A DNA stretch of 64,000 nt from Nonomuraea gerenzanensis (GTDB lineage Bacteria > Actinomycetota > Actinomycetes > Streptosporangiales > Streptosporangiaceae). Below, one piece after another: positions 54,132-61,423 of this stretch (positions are counted from its first letter, which is position 1; the number at the start of each line of letters is the position of its first letter). The notes below the pieces were generated by a model, which was not told where the DNA came from, did no database searches, and was given only the letters and a program-made list of their open reading frames with translations. The translations under genes and the position numbers were made by a program. The DNA lies in contig NZ_CP084058.1 in NCBI RefSeq assembly GCF_020215645.1, positions 4,712,001 through 4,776,000 of the forward strand, written 5' to 3'.

Positions 54132-54753
54132 AGAGCCAGCCACGCTCCCGCGCCACCTGTACGGCCTCCGCGCGGTTGCGCGTCCCCGTCTTGCCGATCG
54201 CCGAGGACAGGTAGTTGCGCACGGTGCCCTCCGTCAGGAACAGCCGCCGGGCGATCGCCGCCACGGTCGGCTCGCCGGCGGCCACGCGCAGCACCTCGGC
54301 CTCCCGCTGGGTGAGCGGGCTGGGGCCGGTGGTCAGCGCGGACACGGCCAGCTTGGGATCGATGACCCGCTCGCCGGCCATCACCCGGCGCACCGCCGCG
54401 GCCAGCTCGGCGGCCGGGGCGTCCTTGACCACGAACCCGGCCACGCCCGCCTCCAGCGCCCTGCTGAGATACCCGGGCCGGCCGAACGTGGTCACGATGA
54501 TCACCCGGCGGTCGCGCAGCCGCTCGGCCACCTCCAGGCCCGACAGACCGGGCATCTCGATGTCGAGCAGGACCACGTCGGGGTCGTGCGCCAGCGCCGC
54601 CGTCGGCACCTCGTCGCCGCGGCCGACCTCCGCCACCACCTCGATGTCGTCCTCCAGGCCGAGCAGCGCCGCCAGCCCGCCCCTGACCAGGTCCTGGTCG
54701 TCGGCGATGAGCACCCGGATCGCGGCGCCGGTGCTCGTGCGGCCCCGGGTCAC
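54130..54753 (-). CDS. NarL/LuxR-family response regulator
   Basis: 207 aa from GTG 54753, GTGA overlap with the kinase stop. Receiver: IADDQ, VVLLDIEMPG with phospho-Asp about 59, TTFG, KDAPA with Lys about 109. LuxR HTH at about 145-200: LTQREAEVLRVAAGEPTVAA, FLTEGTVRNYLSSAIGKTGT. With the upstream kinase and ABC-2 exporter it resembles DesKR/drug-export sensor modules. A 20-bp inverted repeat before the ATPase gene is a candidate target. Confidence 0.92.
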   Translation of the reverse strand: MTRGRTSTGAAIRVLIADDQDLVRGGLAALLGLEDDIEVVAEVGRGDEVPTAALAHDPDVVLLDIEMPGLSGLEVAERLRDRRVIIVTTFGRPGYLSRALEAGVAGFVVKDAPAAELAAAVRRVMAGERVIDPKLAVSALTTGPSPLTQREAEVLRVAAGEPTVAAIARRLFLTEGTVRNYLSSAIGKTGTRNRAEAVQVARERGWL

Positions 54754-55946
54754 GGCGCCTCCACGGGGATCTGCGCGTAGAGGCGGTAGCCGCCCTCAGG
54801 CAGGGTGCCGACCTCCAGGCGCCCGCCCGCGGCGCCGAGCCGCTCCGCCAGCCCCGTCAGCCCGTTACCCGGCCGCGGCCCCGCCGGCCCCGCCGGCCCC
54901 GCCGGCCCCTCATCCGGCCCCTCATCCGGCGCGGCGCTCTCCCGCGCCCCTCGCTCACGGGATCCGCCCGGCTCGCCGTCGTCGCGGACCTCCACCGCCG
55001 CCATCCTCCCGTCCGTCCGCAGGCGGATGTCGCACCGCCGGGCCCGGCTGTGGCGCAGCACGTTCGTGGCCGCCTCCCGCACGGCCCAGGCGAGCTGCGC
55101 CTCGGCGGCGGCCGGGATGGGCCCGTCGGCGGGGCAGACCGCCACCTCGATCCCCGCCACCCCCAGGTTGCGGGTGGCGGTCTCCAGCGCCTCCGACAAC
55201 GACGGCGCGCGGTAGCCGGTGATGGCGTGCCGCACCTCGTCCAGCGCCCGCCGCGCGGCCCGCTCCACCTCGGTCATCTCGCGGGCGGCCCGCCCGGGGT
55301 CGGCGGGGGCCAGGCGCGCGGCGAGCTGGCTCCTGATCGTGATCGAGGTCAGCGTGTGCCCCAGCGTGTCGTGCAGGTCCCTGGCGAAGCGCAGGCGCTC
55401 GTTCTCCACGGCGAGCTGCGTCACCTCGACGCGGGCGGCGTTCAGCCGGGCCACGAGCAGCCCCATGTGTTTCATCGCCCACACGGCCATCGCCTGCGCC
55501 GCGATGACCAGCGGCACCCACCACACCTGCGCCGGCGGCGCGCCGAAAACCGGCAGCGCCGCCGTCTCCACCGCCGCCGTCGCGACCGCCGCCGCGGCGA
55601 AGGCCGGGGTGCGCAGCGACGCGGCGAACGCGCTGATCAGGAACACGAACGAGGCGTACGCCCACGGCGCCCCGAACAGCGGCAGCAGCGCCAGCGCCGA
55701 CCCGGTCAGCCCCGCCAGCGCCCACGGTCTCGGCGTGCCCGCCCGTGGGCTCAGCATCCGCCACATGATCACCAGCCAGCAGGCCCCGAACACCGCCGTC
55801 AGCCCCAGCGCCGCCACCACCGCGAGCGGTCCGGGTCCGGCGCCGAGGAACGCCCAGAGCGGCCAGGCGACCAGCAGCAACCAGGCGCCGGAGCCCACCC
55901 GCGCCGCCGCCCGGCCCCTGCCGACGTCGAACTCCGCGACCGTCAT
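54750..55946 (-). CDS. NarL-type sensor histidine kinase (HisKA_3)
   Basis: 398 aa from ATG 55946, the last of four ATGA-linked starts. Five or so membrane helices in residues 15-140. ERLRFARDLHDTLGHTLTSI (about 185-204) is the HisKA_3 phospho-His motif. HATPase: WAVREAATNVLRHSRARRCD and GNGLTGLAERLGAAGG. A low-complexity D-E-G-P / G-P-A repeat lies before the G box. It co-operates with the following LuxR regulator. Confidence 0.9.
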   Translation of the reverse strand: MTVAEFDVGRGRAAARVGSGAWLLLVAWPLWAFLGAGPGPLAVVAALGLTAVFGACWLVIMWRMLSPRAGTPRPWALAGLTGSALALLPLFGAPWAYASFVFLISAFAASLRTPAFAAAAVATAAVETAALPVFGAPPAQVWWVPLVIAAQAMAVWAMKHMGLLVARLNAARVEVTQLAVENERLRFARDLHDTLGHTLTSITIRSQLAARLAPADPGRAAREMTEVERAARRALDEVRHAITGYRAPSLSEALETATRNLGVAGIEVAVCPADGPIPAAAEAQLAWAVREAATNVLRHSRARRCDIRLRTDGRMAAVEVRDDGEPGGSRERGARESAAPDEGPDEGPAGPAGPAGPRPGNGLTGLAERLGAAGGRLEVGTLPEGGYRLYAQIPVEAP

Positions 55947-56033
55947 GTGCCGACATCCACCTCTGCGACCGTCATGTGCCGACATCTAGCCTCTCGGCCG
56001 TCATGTGCCGACATCCACCTTCGCGACCGTCAT
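55918..56033 (-). repeat. 29-bp tandem repeat that multiplies a start codon
   Basis: Four 29-bp units begin with ATG at 56033, 56004, 55975 and 55946 (minus strand). Units 1-3 are open for ten codons (MTVAKVDVGT, MTAERLDVGT, MTVAEVDVGT), each ending in ACATGA, where the TGA overlaps the next ATG. Unit 4 continues into the kinase (MTVAEFDVGR). The permease stop also overlaps the first ATG. So permease, three mini-ORFs and kinase form an unbroken ATGA chain. Confidence 0.93.
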
Positions 56034-56749
56034 AGTGCCCGACGGTAACGCCACAGGGCCAGCCCGGCGAAGAGCAGCGTCCACGCCGCCAGCACGGCCA
56101 GCGACGTGCCCGTCGGCGCCAGGCCGTCCAGCGTCCGCCACCCCAGCGCCCCCGCCTGGTAGGCCGGGCTGTACTCGGCGACCGCGCGCATCCCCGCCGG
56201 CATGGCCTCGACGGGCAGCCACAGCCCGCCCAGCACCGTCAGCAGGAAGTAGACGATCATCATGGCCAGGTTCGCGCCCTGCCCCTGGATGGCGTAACCG
56301 AAGGCCGTGCCGAGCGCCGCGAACGGCAGCACCCCCACCCAGATCAGCACGACCAGCAACGGCCAGGTGCCGGCCGGCAGCCGCACCCCCGACAGCAGCG
56401 CCCCGCCGGCCAGCACCACGACGATGCTCGGCAACACCATGATGGCGCCGCTGACCAGCTTGGCCGTCACGTACCCGTGCGCGGGCAGCGGCGTGATCGC
56501 CAGCTGCGCCAGCCACCCCTTCGAACGCTCCAGCGCGATGGCGCCCCCGATGAACAGCGCGGAGCCCATCGCGCCGTAGGTGGCCATCGACACCATCGCG
56601 TACGCCGCGAAGTCGTCCACCCCGGGCGGCGCGACGTCCAGCACCTGGGTGAACACCAGGTAGATGGCCAGCGGGAAGAACGTCGTCATGACCAGCCCCA
56701 TCGGGTTGCGGTAGCCGCGCGCCAGCTCCAGCCGCAGGTACGACCCCAT
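56030..56749 (-). CDS. ABC-2 type exporter permease
   Basis: 239 aa with six membrane helices. MGSYLRLELARGYRNPMGLV at the N-terminus is typical of ABC2_membrane permeases. VYFLLTVLGGLWLPVEAMPAGMR near residue 165 matches the conserved ABC-2 signature (GGxxxPxxxMP). It forms the exporter with the ATPase upstream (TGATG junction). Its stop overlaps the first ATG of the 29-bp repeat. Confidence 0.9.
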   Translation of the reverse strand: MGSYLRLELARGYRNPMGLVMTTFFPLAIYLVFTQVLDVAPPGVDDFAAYAMVSMATYGAMGSALFIGGAIALERSKGWLAQLAITPLPAHGYVTAKLVSGAIMVLPSIVVVLAGGALLSGVRLPAGTWPLLVVLIWVGVLPFAALGTAFGYAIQGQGANLAMMIVYFLLTVLGGLWLPVEAMPAGMRAVAEYSPAYQAGALGWRTLDGLAPTGTSLAVLAAWTLLFAGLALWRYRRAL

Positions 56750-57639
56750 CAGCCCCGCCCTCCCGTCAGGCTCACGAACGCGCTCTCCAGGTCCGCGCTC
56801 TCCACCCGTACGTCCCTGACGTCGTCGAACATCGCGAACAACCCGCGCAGCGTGGCGTCGGAGTCCTTGGTCCGCAGTGAGACGGACCGGCCCGCCACGC
56901 TCACCTGCAGCACCCCCGGCAGGATCTCCAGCTCGCCCAGGTCCGCGTCACCCAGCGTGCACCGCACCTCGCTCCCGCCGACCAGCGCCTTCACGGCGGC
57001 CACCGGGCCGTCCGCGACGACCCTGCCCCCGGCCAGCAGGACCACCCGGTCGGCGTAGTCGTCGGCCTCGGCCAGGTAGTGGGTGGCGAAGACGGCCGTA
57101 CGGCCCTGCCCGGTCCTGGCCCGCAGCTCCTGCCACAGGGCGCGCCGGCCCTCCACGTCCAGGCCGACCGTCGGCTCGTCCAGCACCAGCAGGTCCGGAT
57201 CGCCCACCACGCACAGCGCGAACCGCACCCGCTGCCGCTGCCCGCCCGACAGCCGCCCGATCCGCTGCCCGGCCAGCTCGTCGACGCCCGCCGCCCGCAT
57301 CGCCCGCTCCGGTGTCAGCGGCTCGGGGTACATCCCGGCGACCGCCGCCACCAGCTCGCCCACCCGCACGTCCTCCAGCAGCCCCGACTCCTGCAGCAGC
57401 ACCCCGACCCGGCCCGACCGCAACGCGGCCAGCGGTGGCCGGCCGAACACGCCGACGGTCCCGGAGCCAGGGGCGCGCAGGCCCAGCGCGATGGACAACA
57501 ACGTGCTCTTGCCCGCCCCGTTCGGGCCGAGCACCGCCACCGTCTCGCCCTCGCCGACGTCCAGGTCCACGTCGGCCAGCGCGATCACCTGGCCGTAGCT
57601 CTTGGTCACGGCCCGCATCTGTAGTGCGCTTCCCGTCAT
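56749..57639 (-). CDS. ABC exporter ATPase (DrrA-like)
   Basis: 296 aa from ATG 57639. AVLGPNGAGKSTLLSIALGL (about 35-54) is Walker A, LSGGQRQRVRFALCVV (about 128) the ABC signature, LLVLDEPTVGLD Walker B, and the switch His is in FATHYLAEAD. The C-terminal 70 residues are the DrrA-type extension. Likely exports a lipophilic compound. First gene of the exporter/two-component operon. Confidence 0.93.
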   Translation of the reverse strand: MTGSALQMRAVTKSYGQVIALADVDLDVGEGETVAVLGPNGAGKSTLLSIALGLRAPGSGTVGVFGRPPLAALRSGRVGVLLQESGLLEDVRVGELVAAVAGMYPEPLTPERAMRAAGVDELAGQRIGRLSGGQRQRVRFALCVVGDPDLLVLDEPTVGLDVEGRRALWQELRARTGQGRTAVFATHYLAEADDYADRVVLLAGGRVVADGPVAAVKALVGGSEVRCTLGDADLGELEILPGVLQVSVAGRSVSLRTKDSDATLRGLFAMFDDVRDVRVESADLESAFVSLTGGRG

Positions 57640-57668
57640 GCGACCAGCTTGCGGGAACGGGCCCGGCC

Positions 57669-57688
57669 TGATGTAGTGCCGTACGTCA
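57669..57688. promoter_or_regulatory. 20-bp inverted repeat before the exporter operon
   Basis: TGATGTA (57669-57675) and TACGTCA (57682-57688) are inverted arms with 6 of 7 matches around a 6-bp spacer, 30-49 bp upstream of the ATPase start. LuxR-type response regulators bind such 20-bp dyads, so the NarL-type regulator of this operon is the natural candidate. Confidence 0.5.
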
Positions 57689-57699
57689 GCCGGGCCCGT

Positions 57700-57855
57700 A
57701 TGACGGATGTCACGGGTACGAGCCCGCTCACGGTCAAGACGCACGTCAACCGGATGATGACCAAGCTGTCGGCGCACGACCGCGCCCAGCTCGTCGTCAT
57801 CGCCTACGAGAGCGGGCTGATCCGGCCGGGCGACCCCGGCCCGCCACGAGCCTGA
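57700..57855 (+). pseudogene. C-terminal remnant of a LuxR-type response regulator
   Basis: From 57700 the plus frame reads GTSPLTVKTHVNRMMTKLSA and then HDRAQLVVIAYESGLIRPG. This is the recognition and last helix of a NarL-type HTH plus the conserved tail; normal proteins have a receiver and the first half of the HTH before it. Nothing upstream supplies these. A cut-off gene end. Confidence 0.7.
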
Positions 57856-57941
57856 TCGGCGAGGAGGTACCGCGATCGGTGCAGCCGATCGCCCGCGCAA
57901 GGACGACGACGCCGGGCACGCCGCCTTCCTGCCGTCGCCGC

Positions 57942-58490
57942 ATGATTCGCTTCTGCATCCGCCACAGACGCCTGGTCGCCGCCCTCCGGCTGGCCCTGAC
58001 CGCCGCGCTCGCCGCCGCCGCGGCCACCTGGCCGGCCCCCGCCCACGACGACTTCACGCTGCCGGGCTCCGAGACCCAGCGACGGCTGGGCGGCACCGGC
58101 GGCCCGATCGACGCGTGGGTGCCGATGATGCTGTTCACGATCACGTTCGGCCTGTCGATGGACTACGAGGTGTTCCTGCTGTCGCGGATCAGGGAGGAGT
58201 ACCTGAGGGACCGCGACAACACCCGCGCGGTCGCCGCCGGGCTCGCCGAGACGGCCCGGGTCATTACCGCCGCGGCTACGATCATGTTCTGTGTGTTCGC
58301 CGCTTTCGGCGCCTTCGACGATCGCGCGCTACGCGTCATGGGGGTGGGCCTGGCGGTCGCGGTGCTGGTGGATGCCACTGTGGTGCGCCTGGTTCTGGTG
58401 CCCGCCGCCATGGAAGTGATCGGTGAGCGCAACTGGTGGTTGCCTGTCCTGACCTTTCGGAGGCTGACACCGCAGCGGAATGGTACGTAA
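57942..58490 (+). pseudogene. MMPL transporter with large internal deletion
   Basis: 182 aa from ATG 57942. The first part (RRLVAALRLALTAALAAAAA, then DDFTLPGSETQR) is the N-terminus of an MMPL transporter. It jumps at about residue 48 to WVPMMLFTITFGLSMDYEVF and LLSRIREEY, the start of the second transmembrane block, and runs to a normal C-terminus (VLVDATVVRLVLVPAAMEVI). Full-length MMPL proteins are about 700 aa; some 450 residues are missing in frame. Function as a transporter is unlikely. Confidence 0.75.
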
Positions 58491-58493
58491 TAT
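58464..58493 (+). promoter_or_regulatory. promoter of the three-paralog cluster
   Basis: CTGACA (58464-58469) and TAATAT (58488-58493) with an 18-bp spacer make a good vegetative promoter. It lies at the end of the MMPL remnant and 31 bp before the first paralog start. Confidence 0.6.
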
Positions 58494-58523
58494 CCAGACA
58501 TCACGAGCGTTGGGGGCGCCAGG

Positions 58524-59423
58524 GTGCCAGGACAGAACGTGGGTGTGGTAGTAGATCCGCAAGTGCCGCGCGAAGTGGCCGGACTGTTACGTGCCAACGC
58601 CCCCTTGCTGTCCAGGGTGAGAGCCGGCTGGGTGCCCCCGGCCGCGGTCCCGGCCCGCCGCCGCAGCCCCTCCAGCGCGCTGCTGCTGGCCGCCACGCCC
58701 GTGGTGATCGCGCTCATGGCCGTCCTGCTGGCCTCGCAGGCCTCGGCGGCCGGGTTCGTGCTGCTCGGCACGTACGTCTTCATCGTCCTGGTGAAGATCG
58801 CCTCCATGAGCGAGACCCCCGAGGACGAGCGCCCGCAGGAGCGCGGCGTCTACGAGCAGGCCCGCTGGTACGACGGCCGCTTCCTGCTCCCCGAGGACTT
58901 CGACCACGACGCCAGGCTGGTGCTGGCCAGGGCGCAGCGGGCCATCGGCGCCGTGCTGCGCTCGCACGTCAACGCCGAAGGGCTGCTCGACGACGCCCGC
59001 AACGCGGTGATGCTGCCCGCGCAGGAGTGGGAGATAGCCCGGCTGCTGGCCAAGCTGTCGGCGCTGCGCCTGGAGCACAGGGAGCTGCTGGCCAGAGGCA
59101 TCGCGCCCGAGGTGGCCGCGGTGATCGAGCCGCTCGAACGGGCCCTGGTCAACAGCGAGGCCGCCGTCGTCGCCCGCGTCGAGGCGCTGGAACGTTACGC
59201 CGGTCACGTCGCCGAGGCCGAGCGCGCCTACCACGCCCGCGGCCAGATCGAGGAGCTGCGCGCCCGCCTGCCCCGCTACGAGGAGCTGCTGGCGGAGGCG
59301 GGCGCGGACCGGCTCGGTGTGACCGAGATCGAGCGGCTCGCCGAGGACGCCGACGTGCTGGAGCGCACCTTACGCCGCAGTGTCGAGTCCGCCCACGAGG
59401 CGTTCCGCTACTTGGAGAGCTGA
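58524..59423 (+). CDS. paralog 1 of a tandem triplet: two-helix membrane protein with coiled coil
   Basis: 299 aa from GTG 58524. N-terminal VGVVVDPQVPREVAGLLRAN, then two membrane helices (about 52-73, 77-93). A cytosolic region follows with the triplet signature HVNAEGLLDDARNAVMLPAQ and EWEIARLLAKLSALRLEHRE (about 150-195), then a long coiled coil with EALERYAGHVAEAERAYHAR, and the ending SVESAHEAFRYLES. Family not recognised. The same order of parts is found in the next two genes. Confidence 0.75.
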   Translation: MPGQNVGVVVDPQVPREVAGLLRANAPLLSRVRAGWVPPAAVPARRRSPSSALLLAATPVVIALMAVLLASQASAAGFVLLGTYVFIVLVKIASMSETPEDERPQERGVYEQARWYDGRFLLPEDFDHDARLVLARAQRAIGAVLRSHVNAEGLLDDARNAVMLPAQEWEIARLLAKLSALRLEHRELLARGIAPEVAAVIEPLERALVNSEAAVVARVEALERYAGHVAEAERAYHARGQIEELRARLPRYEELLAEAGADRLGVTEIERLAEDADVLERTLRRSVESAHEAFRYLES

Positions 59424-59454
59424 CGTAACTCATGATCGATTGAGGATGCACAAC

Positions 59455-60363
59455 GTGCCCGGACGTCAAGCGAAGGTGATAGTCGATCCGGTGGTGCCCG
59501 ACGACGTCGCGGCCTTCCTGCGCGAGCACCGCAAGCTGCTGCCGCGCATCCGGTCGGGCTGGGTCCCCCCGAACCGCGGGCACTCTCCGGTGGCGCGCGC
59601 CGCGGGCCGGCTGGCCGCCGCCGCGACGGCGCTGGCGGCGGCGGTGTACGGGCTGGTGCTGTTCGTCGCCGAACGGTACACGCCGTTCGTGGTGATCATG
59701 ACCGGCTCGGCGCTGCTGATGGTCAGCGTCCTGTTGCGGCCCAGGCCCGACGCCGAGGCGGAGCGGCGGCGCGCCCTGGAGCGCCAGGTGTACGAGGTCG
59801 CCCGCCGCCATGAGGGCCACTACGTGCTGCGCGAGCGGCTCGACGAGCCCGCCAGGGCGCTCATGGCCCGCGCCCAGGCCGCCATCGACCAGGTCGTGGA
59901 CTCCAGCGTGAACGCCGAGGGCCTGCTCGACGGCGTGCGCAACGGCGTGATGCTGCCCGCGCAGGAGTGGGAGATCGCCCGCCTGCTGGCCAAGCTGTCG
60001 GAGCTGCGCGCCGAGCACCAGGAGGTCGTCTCCGAGGGCGTCATCCCCGAGGTGGCCGCCGTGGCGGAGCCGCTCGCCCACGCCCTGGACAGCAGCGAGC
60101 GGGCGGTGCTGGCCCGGGTCGAGGCCCTGGAGCGGTACGCGGGCCACGTGGCCGACGCAGAGCGCGCCTACCGCGCCAGGAACCAGATCGAACGCCTCAG
60201 CGCGCGGCTGCCCCGCTACGAGGAACTGCTCGCGGAGTCGGGCGCGGACGGCTCGGTGGTGCCGGAGCTGAGCCGGTTGTCCGACGACGCCGACCGTCTT
60301 GAGCAGGCGCTTCGCGACAGCGTCAGCTCAGCGCACGAGGCTTTTCGCCACCTTGATAGCTGA
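59455..60363 (+). CDS. paralog 2 of the tandem triplet
   Basis: 302 aa from GTG 59455, matched to the starts of its paralogs (VPGRQAKVIVDPVVPDDVAA); ATG 59446 is an alternative. Two membrane helices (about 47-67, 73-90). Signature SVNAEGLLDGVRNGVMLPAQ then EWEIARLLAKLSELRAEHQE, coiled coil EALERYAGHVADAERAYRAR, end SVSSAHEAFRHLDS. 31 bp after paralog 1. The loop between helix 2 and the signature (RRHEGHYVLRERLDEPARAL) varies most among the three. Confidence 0.75.
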   Translation: MPGRQAKVIVDPVVPDDVAAFLREHRKLLPRIRSGWVPPNRGHSPVARAAGRLAAAATALAAAVYGLVLFVAERYTPFVVIMTGSALLMVSVLLRPRPDAEAERRRALERQVYEVARRHEGHYVLRERLDEPARALMARAQAAIDQVVDSSVNAEGLLDGVRNGVMLPAQEWEIARLLAKLSELRAEHQEVVSEGVIPEVAAVAEPLAHALDSSERAVLARVEALERYAGHVADAERAYRARNQIERLSARLPRYEELLAESGADGSVVPELSRLSDDADRLEQALRDSVSSAHEAFRHLDS

Positions 60364-60384
60364 CTTCGCTTAGGATCCGGATTC

Positions 60385-61272
60385 GTGGCGGATGTGGTAG
60401 TAGACCCCGAGGTACCATCGGACGACGCCCAGCTTCTCAGGGACAGCCGTCGGGTCCTGCTCAAGATGCGCACCGGCTGGACACCCCAGCCACGACGGCC
60501 GATCGCCGGCGCCCACCACCGCATGATGGCGGCGTTCGGCGGGGCGGCCCTGTTCGGCCTGCTGCTGGGCTTCGGCTCGTTCGCCCGCGGTCTCGGGCTG
60601 CTGATGCTGGTGCTGTTCGGCATCCCGCTGATGATCGTGCTGTTCGTCGGCAGGGACGACCGCACCTGGGACGACGAGGACGCCTACGAGCGCGAGGTCT
60701 ACGACCAGCTGCGCTGGTACGAGGGCCGCTACGTGCTCACCGACGACCTCGACGAGTCCTCGGCCAGGCTCCTGGCCCGCGCCCAGCGGGCCATCGCCGC
60801 CGTCACCGGCTCCCGGGTCAACGCCGAGGGGCTGCTCGACGACGTGCGCAACGGCGTGATGCTGCCCGCCCAGGAGTGGGAGATCGCCCGGCTGCTGGCC
60901 AAGCTGTCGGCGCTGCGCGCCAAGCACAGGGAGACCGTCTCGCAGGGGCTCACCCCCGAGGTGGAGGCCGTGGCCCGGCCGCTCGCCCGGGCGCTCGACA
61001 GCAGCGAGGAGGCCGTGCTGGCCCGGGTCGAGGCCCTGGAGCGGTACGCGGCCAACGTCGCCGACGCCGAGCGCGCGTACGTGGCCCACCACCAGATCGA
61101 GGAGCTGCGCAGCCGGGTGCATCAGTACGAGGAGCTGGTGGCCGAGACGGGGGCCGACGGGTTCGCCGTACCGGAGCTGGAGCGCCTGGCCGCCGACGCC
61201 GACCGCCTGGAGCAGGCGCTGCGGCGCAGCGTCAGCTCGGCCCAGGAGGCCTTCCGCCACCTGGAGCCCTGA
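60385..61272 (+). CDS. paralog 3 of the tandem triplet
   Basis: 295 aa from GTG 60385. TAGGAT at 60371-60376 is 8 bases upstream, so it may have its own leaderless promoter. VADVVVDPEVPSDDAQLLRD start, two membrane helices (about 47-67, 70-90), signature RVNAEGLLDDVRNGVMLPAQ then EWEIARLLAKLSALRAKHRE, coiled coil EALERYAANVADAERAYVAH, end SVSSAQEAFRHLEP. Most like paralog 1 in the R-W-Y-x-G-R segment. Confidence 0.75.
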   Translation: MADVVVDPEVPSDDAQLLRDSRRVLLKMRTGWTPQPRRPIAGAHHRMMAAFGGAALFGLLLGFGSFARGLGLLMLVLFGIPLMIVLFVGRDDRTWDDEDAYEREVYDQLRWYEGRYVLTDDLDESSARLLARAQRAIAAVTGSRVNAEGLLDDVRNGVMLPAQEWEIARLLAKLSALRAKHRETVSQGLTPEVEAVARPLARALDSSEEAVLARVEALERYAANVADAERAYVAHHQIEELRSRVHQYEELVAETGADGFAVPELERLAADADRLEQALRRSVSSAQEAFRHLEP

Positions 61273-61330
61273 CGGGCGTGCAGGTGGCTGCGGACGGCGT
61301 TCAGGCGTGAGGGCGCCCTGCGGCGGCAGA

Positions 61331-61423
61331 CGGCCGTGATGGTGGGCGGTCGGCAGCAGCCGGTCAGGCGTGGGGAGCGGCCCGCAGCAGGCGGTCAGGC
61401 GTGGTGGGCGGCCTGCAGCAGCA
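61331..61423. repeat. 31-bp repeats of the murG-like gene tail
   Basis: GGTCAGGCGTGGTGGGCGGC starts units at 61393 and 61362, and a weaker copy fits 61331. The 61393 unit contains the gene's stop codon (61395-61397) and its last nine codons. The unit at 61362 is the same sequence with about four changes, lying outside the gene. Convergent gap 61273-61394. Confidence 0.85.
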
